Positions 47,101 through 54,877 of a stretch of 64,000 nucleotides of DNA are shown one piece after another. The notes beneath the pieces are model-generated. The model had not been told where the DNA came from, ran no database searches, and saw only the letters and a list, made by a program, of their open reading frames with translations. Source of the DNA: Akkermansiaceae bacterium UBA956 (lineage in GTDB: Bacteria > Verrucomicrobiota > Verrucomicrobiia > Verrucomicrobiales > Akkermansiaceae); contig DBCO01000010.1 in assembly GCA_002293145.1 (NCBI GenBank), positions 262,754 to 326,753 of the forward strand, read 5' to 3'. Position 1 is the stretch's first letter. Each line of letters begins with the position of its first letter. The translations under genes and the position numbers were made by a program.

Positions 47101-47605
47101 CCCGCGCAATCGCTTTCCCTTCGCTGGCATGATCCGCACCGTTGAGCCGAAGATCACCAAATCAGGAAAACCATTCGGCATCCTCGTGATCGAAGATTTC
47201 ACCGGTTCCACCGAGCTCGTCATGTGGGGCGAATCCTTCGTGCCCGCGCGCGACAAAGGATTTCTTGAAGCAGGGAAAATCATCCGCTGCAAGGCATCGA
47301 TCCAAGTTGATGACCGCACGGACTCACGTCGATTGACTGGCTACGAAGTCGATGAACTCAAGCCGCGCATCGCCGTCAAAAACGACAAAGGTCCAGTGCA
47401 ATTGACGCTCTGGACAAGCCGTCACAGTGAGCACGATCTCCAAGACATCCGCCACATCATTTCTGGCTACCCCGGCAATGTTGCTGTGCAAATGCATTTC
47501 CAGAATAGCTTCGGAAAACGTTGTACCGTCGAGCTTTCGGAGCTCTATCAAGTTAAGCGCAGTGATGAGCTACTCCAAGCGCTGGACAAGTGGATTGAAG
47601 ACTGA
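44138..47605 (+). CDS. dnaE: DNA polymerase III subunit alpha DnaE
   Basis: A 1155-residue replicative polymerase. I chose the ATG at 44138 (MSGSFVHLHLHTEYS); a GTG three codons upstream is open. The PHP domain (about 1-280) begins with HLHLHTEYSTLDG. The polymerase domain has VGPGRGSAAGSLVAY and RVSPPDVDIDF (about 405-410) with the catalytic Asp residues; LVRNTGVHAAGVVI and GLLKMDFLGLKNL follow. Near the C-terminus PFAGMIRTVEPKITKSGKPFGILVIED is the OB-fold part. Length and order are those of DnaE1. Confidence 0.96.
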   Translation: MSGSFVHLHLHTEYSTLDGMTRAGNVAKRAAELGMPAVAMTDHGNMYGAIKFYMACMKAEVKPILGCEIYLCPTTKEEKKDIPGRKRNCHMTLLAENNTGWENLTKLVTLGHLEGMYYGKPRVERADLRKFSEGIICLTGCISGPVNEWLLAGDREKAKETLTELIDIYGKNNVYVEIHNHQLGPQLQVLPQLVELAREFDLKLVAANDVHFLNRSDHEAHDALICIGTGKQLIDENRMRYTPEVYFKTAEEMREVFADLPEACDHTLEIAERCNVTLKLDSTSSEKYPQFGTPDGSPREEYFRRLCYEGLERRYGKEKAADPEVTARLDYEIDTINKLGFASYFLITADFIQWARDHNIPVGPGRGSAAGSLVAYTMGITDICPLRFGLLFERFLNPERVSPPDVDIDFCQSRRGEVIEYVRDKYGRRSVSQIITYGTLGAKSVIRDVARVMGVSYGEADRIAKMIEAKPGITLDKEWKDKPELRELVDSSTTYHELWDYAIKLEGLVRNTGVHAAGVVIGDRPLDDHVPLTLGNEGEVVTQFDMGAITECGLLKMDFLGLKNLTVIHDAEEHIRKKIPGFRVADVELEDPRTFEILNRGETMGVFQLESGGMVETCRKYGIERIDDIIDLLALYRPGAMQFIDQMIEVKKGRQKPIFEHPLLEQVSGSTYGIMIYQEQVQNAAKLLAGYTLGGADLLRRAMSKKDPEKMAKERSTFVRGCAETNNIGEKLANQIFDKIEMFAGYGFNKSHSACYGHISYWTAYLKANHPVEFMAALLSNEINNTDKISVFVAECHRMKIEILPPNLNKSGLRFLPETTPSGAAAIRYGLAAIKNCGEGAMAIAIEERDANGEFKSLEDLANRLDSRVVNKRILENLVKAGVLDWVGETRATMFLRLEAVVAASSSLHKDRASGQVSLFDSVDFAPPVAPMKKGEILEEWSKDERLAHEKELLGFYVTGHPLDKFRGLLDSDKFCKIGLIDDLDTSNPRNRFPFAGMIRTVEPKITKSGKPFGILVIEDFTGSTELVMWGESFVPARDKGFLEAGKIIRCKASIQVDDRTDSRRLTGYEVDELKPRIAVKNDKGPVQLTLWTSRHSEHDLQDIRHIISGYPGNVAVQMHFQNSFGKRCTVELSELYQVKRSDELLQALDKWIED

Positions 47606-47707
47606 GCTTGCATTACTAGCTGCCTTTTTTGGCTGGGACGGAGACTGATTTCCGTTACGACATGACACAAAGGACTCTCGGTTATTGCAATTTTCGAGCT
47701 ATGGTGT

Positions 47708-50700
47708 ATGTATACGTTTCCGATACTTATGCGAATTTTCATACCAATTATCCTCTGCATCACGGCCATCGCGGCCACACTGGTCCAGCCCAAGAAAGAC
47801 GCGCGTCGTCTGGAAGTGCTGTTTTTCGGTGCGCCTACGGCGGCTCATCCCGGGCATGATCCGATCACGCGTTACCGTGTGATTAAGCGCAACCTCGGCA
47901 CTGAGGGTATCAATTTTACTTACTCAGAGGAGCCCGCCGTGGTGTTCAATGCGAAAACGTTGGAGCATTTCGATGCCGTTATGATGTATGGCAACTGGCT
48001 GCAAAATGGGCCGATGCCTGCGGATCAATTGAAGGCTCTCACCGATTACGTCGAGAGCGGCCATGGCTTTTTGCCCTTGCATTGTGCCTCTGCTTGCTAT
48101 GGCGGCTCTCCAGAATTCATCAAGCTCGTCGGTGGTCGTTTCAAATCACACACCGATGGCGTGTTCGAACCGAAAAATACAAGTGCTAAGCATCCGATCA
48201 TAGATGGCTTTAAGAGCTTTTCGGCATGGGATGAAACGTATGTGCATGACAATCACGGCGACGACCGCGTGATCTTGCAAACGCGCGAGCAAGAGCCCTG
48301 GACATGGGTGCGCAATCAAGGCAATGGTCGAGTATTTTACACCGCCTCGGGTCATGATCACCGCGTCTGGGATCTACCGCAGTTTCATGAATTGCTGAAG
48401 CGTGCAGTCTATTGGTCCGTCGGTCCAGAGGCGTATGGCAAGCTCAAGGCTCTCGATCTCCCGAAGTTGGAGATGGAAAAAGTCGAGCTCCCCGGCTACC
48501 TGAAGCGCCAGCTTATTACCGAGGCGCAAAAGCCACTTAGTCCCGAGGATTCCATGAAGCTTGCTCAAGTGCCCCCCGGCTTTGAACTCTCGCTTTTCGC
48601 GAGCGAGCCTGACATCGTGAATCCGATTGCTCTTTCTTGGGATGCGAAAGGTCGCTGTTTTGTGATTCAAACTACCGACTATCCGAACGATCTTCATGAA
48701 GGAAAAATGGGCAACGATAAGATTATCATTTGCGATGACACTGACAAAGATGGTCGCGCCGATAAGTTCACTACATTTGCCGATAAACTCTCAATCCCTG
48801 CATCACTCGTCTGTGTCAATGGCGGTGTGATCGCTGCAAACTGCTCGGAAATCCTGTGGCTGAAAGACAGCAACGGTGACGACAAAGCCGACGTCCGTGA
48901 AACTCTGATCAGCGGCTTCGGCACAGGTGATACCCACGCCGGTGTGTCTAATCTCCGCCTCGGTCCCGATGGCTGGATCTACGGCACCGTTGGCTATTCT
49001 GGCTACAATGGTCAAGTCGGGGGTGAAAATGTCCGTTTCTCATCCGGCGTTTTCCGTTTCCTTCCTGATGGCTCGAAGTTGGAGTTCCTTCAATCGACTA
49101 CCAACAATACCTGGGGCTTAGGATTTACGGAAGATTATGATGTGATCGGCTCTACCGCGAACGGAAATCCCTCGTGGCAGCTCTCACTCGCCAAGTCTCT
49201 TTATGACAAGGCAGGGGTGACTCAGCCCAAAACTCCGCGTTGCGATGACAACCCGATCTTCAATCCATCCTCCGCTGACATCCGCCAAGTCGATCAGTTT
49301 GAGCGCTACACCGCAGGTGCTGGCCATGCAGTTTACACTGCACGTCGTTTCCCCGAAAAATACCATAACGCCATTGCTTTCGTGACCGAGGGCACGGGCA
49401 AGTTGGTCGGGCAGTTCCAACTCACCACCGAGGGATCCAGCTTCGTCGCCACGCAGTTGCCGAACAATCTCTACAACTCTGCCGACGCCTGGTCAGGTCC
49501 TGTTTTTGCCGAAACCGGTCCCGATGGTGCCGTCTGGATCTGCGACTGGTATAACTTGATCATCCAGCACAACCCGACGCCGAACAAAGCATCCGCTGGA
49601 ATTGATGCCAAAAACGGCAAAGGAAACGCTTATGAGACACCTGTGCGCGATAAACGACATGGCCGGATCTATCGCGTCTATCCAAAGGGCAGCAAAAACG
49701 ATTTGTATCCTGACTCTATGGCCGATGCCGCCAAGCACGCCAACCAATTCTGGCAGTTGCAGTCGATCTGGGCGCAGAAAAATTTCACCCGATCACCGAT
49801 CGGAGTCAGCACAGAACTTGTTGCCTCCTCGTCCAATCCCGAGCGTCAAAAACTCGCCGACTTGGTGAACATTGCTAACAAACCAGTCGCCGCAGATACT
49901 GGTAAGAAATTGTATGATTTCCTCACTGTCAACAAACAACTGCACAAAGACCCCGTCATGCTAGATGCTTGGCGCATCGCCGCACGCATCCATGCCGATG
50001 CCGTGCTCGCCGCCGCACCAGCTGCTAACACCGAGGCCAAAGAGCCAGAGCCCGTCAATGTGATGAATAACGGTGACATGGAGCAACACGCTGGCACCCT
50101 GCCACGTGGCTGGAAGCCGAATGTTTACAATGGTGGTCAATCTGCATTCACCATCGATCCAAAAGGAGGCCGCAACGATAGCTCCGCGCTCAAAGTGGTT
50201 TCCGAGCAACCCTCCGATAGCGGTGCCATGCTCGAGATTCCCGCCAAACGCGGTGCGCGCTACAAACTGGGTGGCTGGATCAAAACCGACAAGGTCGAAC
50301 TCCGCGGCGGACGCGGCTCGATGTTCAATGTCCACGGACGCGACGGTACTACTCAAGCCGTTCATGGCACCAAGGACTGGACCGAGGTGTCCACGACTTT
50401 CACCGCCGAAGACGACCAAGTCACCATCAACTGCCTAACCGGTTCCTATGGTCAAGCTACTGGCACCACATGGTTCGATGACGTTTATTTGATCCAACTC
50501 GATGGTGCTGGCACCGGTGACGAAATCGCCGATCTGCGCAAATGGAAAGCCTCCAGCAATGCTGCACCCGAGGTTGCCAAAGTGCGCAAGCACAAGCCCG
50601 ATACCGTGGTGCATAAGCGTGGTGAGGAAATCTATGCGAAAACTTGCATCGCTTGCCACCAACCTGGCGGCGTAGGCCAAGAGGGAATTTTCCCGCCGCT

Positions 50701-50977
50701 CGATGGCTCTGATTGGCTTAGCGTTGATGGCTCACTGGAAGCCAAAATCGTGCTTAAAGGCCTGCAAGGGAAAGTTACCGTCAATGGCAAAGACTACACC
50801 AACGTCATGCCACCGCACATCGACCTCAATGACCAACAAATCGCCGACGTCCTCACCTTCGTGCGTCAAACTGGCAAAAACGATTTTCCTGCCGTAGCTC
50901 CAGATCTCGTGAAGAAAATTCGCCAAGAAACCAAAGCTCATCTCCAACCTTGGACCGCCCAGGAACTCGGTAAATAA
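47708..50977 (+). CDS. Secreted ThuA / beta-propeller dehydrogenase / carbohydrate-binding / cytochrome c fusion
   Basis: A 1089-residue exported protein with a signal peptide (about 1-24). An N-terminal ThuA-like domain (about 35-240: VLFFGAPTAAHPGHDPITRY, HYGN-like MMYGNWLQ, GFLPLHCASACYG) is followed by a verrucomicrobial/planctomycete PVC-type propeller (about 280-620: PPGFELSLFASEPDIVNPIALSWDAKGRCFV, DTDKDGRADKFTTFAD, AETGPDGAVWICDWYN), then a jelly-roll domain resembling a carbohydrate-binding module (about 780-930: NNGDMEQHAG..., RGWKPNVYNGG), and a C-terminal cytochrome c with CIACH (about 980-984). It probably oxidises a sugar-type substrate. It follows dnaE by 102 nt. Confidence 0.86.
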   Translation: MYTFPILMRIFIPIILCITAIAATLVQPKKDARRLEVLFFGAPTAAHPGHDPITRYRVIKRNLGTEGINFTYSEEPAVVFNAKTLEHFDAVMMYGNWLQNGPMPADQLKALTDYVESGHGFLPLHCASACYGGSPEFIKLVGGRFKSHTDGVFEPKNTSAKHPIIDGFKSFSAWDETYVHDNHGDDRVILQTREQEPWTWVRNQGNGRVFYTASGHDHRVWDLPQFHELLKRAVYWSVGPEAYGKLKALDLPKLEMEKVELPGYLKRQLITEAQKPLSPEDSMKLAQVPPGFELSLFASEPDIVNPIALSWDAKGRCFVIQTTDYPNDLHEGKMGNDKIIICDDTDKDGRADKFTTFADKLSIPASLVCVNGGVIAANCSEILWLKDSNGDDKADVRETLISGFGTGDTHAGVSNLRLGPDGWIYGTVGYSGYNGQVGGENVRFSSGVFRFLPDGSKLEFLQSTTNNTWGLGFTEDYDVIGSTANGNPSWQLSLAKSLYDKAGVTQPKTPRCDDNPIFNPSSADIRQVDQFERYTAGAGHAVYTARRFPEKYHNAIAFVTEGTGKLVGQFQLTTEGSSFVATQLPNNLYNSADAWSGPVFAETGPDGAVWICDWYNLIIQHNPTPNKASAGIDAKNGKGNAYETPVRDKRHGRIYRVYPKGSKNDLYPDSMADAAKHANQFWQLQSIWAQKNFTRSPIGVSTELVASSSNPERQKLADLVNIANKPVAADTGKKLYDFLTVNKQLHKDPVMLDAWRIAARIHADAVLAAAPAANTEAKEPEPVNVMNNGDMEQHAGTLPRGWKPNVYNGGQSAFTIDPKGGRNDSSALKVVSEQPSDSGAMLEIPAKRGARYKLGGWIKTDKVELRGGRGSMFNVHGRDGTTQAVHGTKDWTEVSTTFTAEDDQVTINCLTGSYGQATGTTWFDDVYLIQLDGAGTGDEIADLRKWKASSNAAPEVAKVRKHKPDTVVHKRGEEIYAKTCIACHQPGGVGQEGIFPPLDGSDWLSVDGSLEAKIVLKGLQGKVTVNGKDYTNVMPPHIDLNDQQIADVLTFVRQTGKNDFPAVAPDLVKKIRQETKAHLQPWTAQELGK

Positions 50978-51285
50978 GTTTTAATTCGGCGATGCACCGC
51001 AAAGTGTAATTCTTCACAAGGCGATTGGCAACGATTGGCTTGTTTGCATGCAAGAACGACAATTGAAAGGAAATACATGAGAGCAAAGATGATATCTGCA
51101 TTTCATTTTTGTATGCAATAATTTCTAGAAGTAAGCGCAGTCAAACAGAACCAGGTTCCCGATCGGCACAGCACGGTATTGCTCCTTGATCGCGAAAATG
51201 CCATAGACAAATTGCGCTTGTTCTGTCGATATCACTTTCGTCACCTGCAATATCGCGCGGGGGACTTTTTGACCTTGCCACACGC
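50978..51285. other. Intergenic stretch, nothing recognised
   Basis: This 308-nt gap before the MoxR operon has no gene-like frame, terminator hairpin or RNA that I can see. It should contain the operon's promoter; a convincing -35/-10 pair is not obvious. Confidence 0.5.
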
Positions 51286-52305
51286 ATGACTACTCCATCC
51301 CTAACACCGCCCACAGTTCCCGCGAATCTTGCCCTACTCGAAGCGCAGGTCAAAGCCTCTTCCGAATGGATTCAGCCACTGCGCCAGGAAATCGCGCGCT
51401 ATTTGATTGGCCAATCGACACTGGTGGATCGCCTGTTGATTTCATTACTTGTCAAGGGTCATATTTTGCTCGAAGGCGTTCCTGGTCTTGCAAAAACGCT
51501 TGCGCTGAAAACTCTCGCTTCGCTGGTGAACGCGCAATTTCATCGCATCCAGTTCACCCCCGACATGCTGCCCGCCGATATTGTGGGCACAGAAATTTAC
51601 GACCCCAAGGAAGCTAAGTTTCGCGTCAAGCATGGGCCAGTTTTTGCGAATTTCATTCTGGCCGACGAAATTAACCGAGCACCAGCCAAGGTCCAGAGCG
51701 CACTGCTTGAGGCCATGCAGGAAAAGCAAGTGACCATCGGTGAGCATACATTTCCCCTGCCCTCGCCGTTTTTCGTGCTTGCCACGCAAAACCCTCTCGA
51801 ACAAGAAGGCACTTATCCCTTGCCCGAGGCCCAACTCGATCGCTTCATGATGAAGGTGATCATGGATTACCCGACCGAAGATGAGGAAATGCTGGTGCTC
51901 GATCTCGCCGGTACGACCGAAGAAATGCCGGTGCCGCAGCCGATGGTCAGCCTCAATGCCATTCAACAGGCGCGCAAAGTCGTGAATGCTTTGCACCTCG
52001 ATGAAAAAGTCAAACGCTACATCGTTCGCTTGGTACATGCTACGCGCCGTCCCGATGAATACGGCATCCCGCTCGCTCCTTACATTCGTGTGGGAGCATC
52101 GCCACGTGCCACGATCAATCTTGCTCTCACTGCCCGCGCTCATGCGTTTCTCGATGGCCGCGCCTATGTGACTCCTCACGATGTAAAATCCATTGCCATG
52201 GATGTGTTGCGCCATCGTGTGACAGTCACCTATGAGGCCGAGGCCGAGGGGCTTTCGAGTGAACAAGTCATCACGCGCCTCCTCAATGAGCTTCCCGTGC
52301 CATGA
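51286..52305 (+). CDS. MoxR-family AAA+ ATPase, first gene of the Bat operon
   Basis: A 339-residue MoxR ATPase. Walker A GVPGLAKT (64-71), Walker B ILADEINRAPAKVQSALLEAMQE, and ATQNPLEQEGTYPLPEAQLDRF are intact; the lid is complete. In this arrangement it is thought to act on VWA-domain partners in folding or assembly. Its ATGA overlap with the DUF58 gene (52302-52305) couples translation. It is about half identical by eye to the orphan MoxR at 23.5 kb but clearly a separate paralogue. Confidence 0.93.
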   Translation: MTTPSLTPPTVPANLALLEAQVKASSEWIQPLRQEIARYLIGQSTLVDRLLISLLVKGHILLEGVPGLAKTLALKTLASLVNAQFHRIQFTPDMLPADIVGTEIYDPKEAKFRVKHGPVFANFILADEINRAPAKVQSALLEAMQEKQVTIGEHTFPLPSPFFVLATQNPLEQEGTYPLPEAQLDRFMMKVIMDYPTEDEEMLVLDLAGTTEEMPVPQPMVSLNAIQQARKVVNALHLDEKVKRYIVRLVHATRRPDEYGIPLAPYIRVGASPRATINLALTARAHAFLDGRAYVTPHDVKSIAMDVLRHRVTVTYEAEAEGLSSEQVITRLLNELPVP

Positions 52306-53249
52306 TCCGGAAAAAATCCAGCACGTTGACTACAGCCGCCGATGAGGCCCGCGCCGCCGAGATTCTCGGACGCGTGCGGCGCATGGAAGTGCGTACTAAT
52401 CGACTCGTCAACGACGCGCTCGCAGGCCGCTACGCCAGTGTGTTTAAAGGTCGCGGCATGGATTTTGATCGTGTGCGCAATTACGTTGCTGGCGATGATG
52501 TGCGCACCATCGACTGGAATGTCACGGCGCGCACAGGTGAAGCGCATATCAAGGTGTTTACCGAAGAGCGTGAGCTGACGATTTTATTGTTGATTGATAT
52601 TAGCGGCTCTTCGGATTTCGGATCGGTAGAAAGTTCCAAACGCGAACTCGCTGCAGAAGCCGCTGGGGTGCTCGCAGCATCCGCCATCCGCAATCGCGAT
52701 AAAGTGGGGCTAATTCTGTTTACCGATGAAGTCGAGCTCTACATTCCGCCCGGCAAAGGTCGCATGCACATCATGCGCTTGATTCGTGAGACATTATTCT
52801 TTTCGCCACATAAAAAAGGAACCAATCTCACGCAGGCGCTCGATTTTGCCAACCAAGTGCTACATCGCCGCGCTGTGATCTTTTTGGTCTCGGATTTTTG
52901 CGTTGGTACGCCCATCGAAGATCGCTTAAAGCCTTTGTTAACGAAATTGCAAGTCACCAGCAGACGCCACGATGTGATTGCCGTTTCCGTTACCGATCCA
53001 CGCGAGGAATCACTGCCAGATATTGGACGCATTTGCATCGAGGACGCCGAGACTGGGCAAGTTGTCGAGCTCGACACCAGCAAAGCTCAAGTCCGCGAAA
53101 AGTATCAGCACCAAGCACGCGCACGTCGTGAACTCACTGCTAACAAAATTCGCTCGCGAGGGATTGATTTGCTCGAATGCATGAACGGCGAAAACTGGAT
53201 GCCACAGCTGATGAGCTTCTTCCTCAAACGTCGCCAGCGCTCAGGCTAA
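52302..53249 (+). CDS. DUF58 (VWA-related) protein
   Basis: A 315-residue protein of the DUF58 family, a regular partner of MoxR. The hallmark GRGMDFDRVRNYVAGDDVRTIDWNVTAR is present, followed by a VWA-like fold with LLLIDISGSSDFGS (MIDAS-like DxSxS) and IFLVSDFCVGTP. No membrane helix is evident, so it is probably cytoplasmic. It overlaps MoxR by four bases and is followed 24 nt later by the next gene. Confidence 0.92.
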   Translation: MIRKKSSTLTTAADEARAAEILGRVRRMEVRTNRLVNDALAGRYASVFKGRGMDFDRVRNYVAGDDVRTIDWNVTARTGEAHIKVFTEERELTILLLIDISGSSDFGSVESSKRELAAEAAGVLAASAIRNRDKVGLILFTDEVELYIPPGKGRMHIMRLIRETLFFSPHKKGTNLTQALDFANQVLHRRAVIFLVSDFCVGTPIEDRLKPLLTKLQVTSRRHDVIAVSVTDPREESLPDIGRICIEDAETGQVVELDTSKAQVREKYQHQARARRELTANKIRSRGIDLLECMNGENWMPQLMSFFLKRRQRSG

Positions 53250-53273
53250 CAAACATTTTCTTTGACACCTCCA

Positions 53274-53876
53274 ATGGCAGCATTTCACCGACAATCGGCA
53301 TCTCAACTAATCACGCAACTGCGTGTGATTTGTTGTGCCTTGCTTGTGGCTTTGCCATCTCATGCACAGACCGTTCCGGCCGCTCCAGAAGAAGACATTC
53401 GGGGTCCACGCGGACCGATTGAAATCCCTAGCAATCCTGCTGCCGATTATCGTGTATGGTGGCTCGTAGTGAGTGCATTGGCATTACTGACCATCGCCTA
53501 CTTTGCCTGGAAATGGTGGAAAAATGCCCACACTCCAGCCACAGCAGAAACAATCGCATTGCAGGCGCTGAAAAAGGTAACATTAGATTGTCCCGATGAA
53601 ACATTTGCCAATGAGGTTTCCGCCATCCTTCGTTCTTATGTCCAGAGTCGCTATAGCATCGCCGCGACCCAACGGAGCACGGAAGAATTTCTTGCGGAAA
53701 TCACCAGCGATTCAACACTAGGACGGCACCAATCAAAGCTGCATGATTTTTTGCGATCCTGCGATCGCACCAAGTTTGCCAATTGTCCTTTATCGCCTGA
53801 AACGCGTAAAGATCTCGTTGATCAAGCTACAACGTTTGTAGTAAAAACATCACAACCCACACCCACCACCACATGA
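53274..53876 (+). CDS. DUF4381-like membrane protein of the Bat operon
   Basis: A 200-residue protein from the ATG at 53274 (an in-frame TTG at 53262 is open). A signal-like segment (about 18-36, VICCALLVALPSHA) is followed by a linker and a membrane helix (about 63-82, WWLVVSALALLTIAYFAWKW). A cytoplasmic helical part carries PDETFANEVSAILRSYVQSRY and STEEFLAEI. This matches the small DUF4381 member that sits between DUF58 and BatA in many operons. It overlaps the next gene in an ATGA. Confidence 0.82.
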   Translation: MAAFHRQSASQLITQLRVICCALLVALPSHAQTVPAAPEEDIRGPRGPIEIPSNPAADYRVWWLVVSALALLTIAYFAWKWWKNAHTPATAETIALQALKKVTLDCPDETFANEVSAILRSYVQSRYSIAATQRSTEEFLAEITSDSTLGRHQSKLHDFLRSCDRTKFANCPLSPETRKDLVDQATTFVVKTSQPTPTTT

Positions 53877-54877
53877 CGAGCTCGCTGCAATTCGCCTACC
53901 CGTGGGTTCTCTCCCTCCTCGCCCTTGTGCCCTTGATGGCATGGTGGAAAGGCCGCTACGGTCGTCCAGTGGCCTTGCGCATGCCGAGCACGGATGACGC
54001 GATCAATGTCGGCGCTCGCAGCCGCTCTCGCGTCGGTGGGATTTTGCTCTCACTCAGCCTATTAGCGCTCAGCCTGTTAATCACGGCGCTCGCTCGACCA
54101 CGCCTCGTCAAAGGCTCAACCGAGGTCGAATCAAGCGGGATCGATATCATTCTCACGCTCGATGTCTCGGGCTCCATGGAGGCGCTTGATTTCACCTTGA
54201 ATGGCAAGCAGGCCAATCGACTCGAAGTCGTCAAGGATGTGGTAGGAAAATTTGCCATCTCCCGCCCCGATGATCGCCTAGGCATGGTTGCATTTGCCGG
54301 GCGTCCTTATCTTGCAGCGCCATTGACGCATGACGAAAACTGGATCGTAAGCCGCTTGCGCGATGTGGAGATCGGCCAAGTCGAGGATGGCACTGCGATT
54401 GGCTCCGCCATCGCATCTTCTGTTGATCACCTCGGCAAATCTGACGCGAAAAGCAAAATCATCATCCTCCTCACCGATGGCGTTAATACTAGTGGTTCAG
54501 TTAATCCACTTACCGCGGCAGAGGCGGCCAAGGCACTGGGAATCAAAATCTACACCATCGGCGCTGGCACCAATGGCGAGGCACCCTATCCCGTACGCGG
54601 CTTTTTCGGCACGCAGATGCAGATGGTCAAGGTCGAAATCGATGAGAAAACACTCACCGCCATCGCTGACTCCACGGGAGGAAAATACTTCCGTGCCACC
54701 GATACCGATTCGTTAGAAAAAATCTACGCCGTTATCAACCAACTGGAAACTACCGAGCGCAAGCTCAAGAAATACGAAAACTTCGAAGAGCTATTTTTTT
54801 ATTTTCTCAGCCCCGCACTACTGCTATTGCTAGTTGAATGGATTCTTCGCCACACCCGTTTCCGCCGCCTGCCATGA
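53873..54877 (+). CDS. batA: BatA-like von Willebrand factor A membrane protein
   Basis: A 334-residue protein. Two N-terminal membrane helices (about 9-25 and 55-74) precede a VWA domain (about 89-290) with MIDAS ILTLDVSGSM (Asp97, Ser99, Ser101), then T in LLTDGVN, and D further on. A C-terminal helix (about 305-325, LFFYFLSPALLLLLVEWIL) closes it. Two transmembrane helices, VWA and a last helix is the BatA architecture. The gene overlaps its neighbours on both sides by ATGA. Confidence 0.88.
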   Translation: MTSSLQFAYPWVLSLLALVPLMAWWKGRYGRPVALRMPSTDDAINVGARSRSRVGGILLSLSLLALSLLITALARPRLVKGSTEVESSGIDIILTLDVSGSMEALDFTLNGKQANRLEVVKDVVGKFAISRPDDRLGMVAFAGRPYLAAPLTHDENWIVSRLRDVEIGQVEDGTAIGSAIASSVDHLGKSDAKSKIIILLTDGVNTSGSVNPLTAAEAAKALGIKIYTIGAGTNGEAPYPVRGFFGTQMQMVKVEIDEKTLTAIADSTGGKYFRATDTDSLEKIYAVINQLETTERKLKKYENFEELFFYFLSPALLLLLVEWILRHTRFRRLP

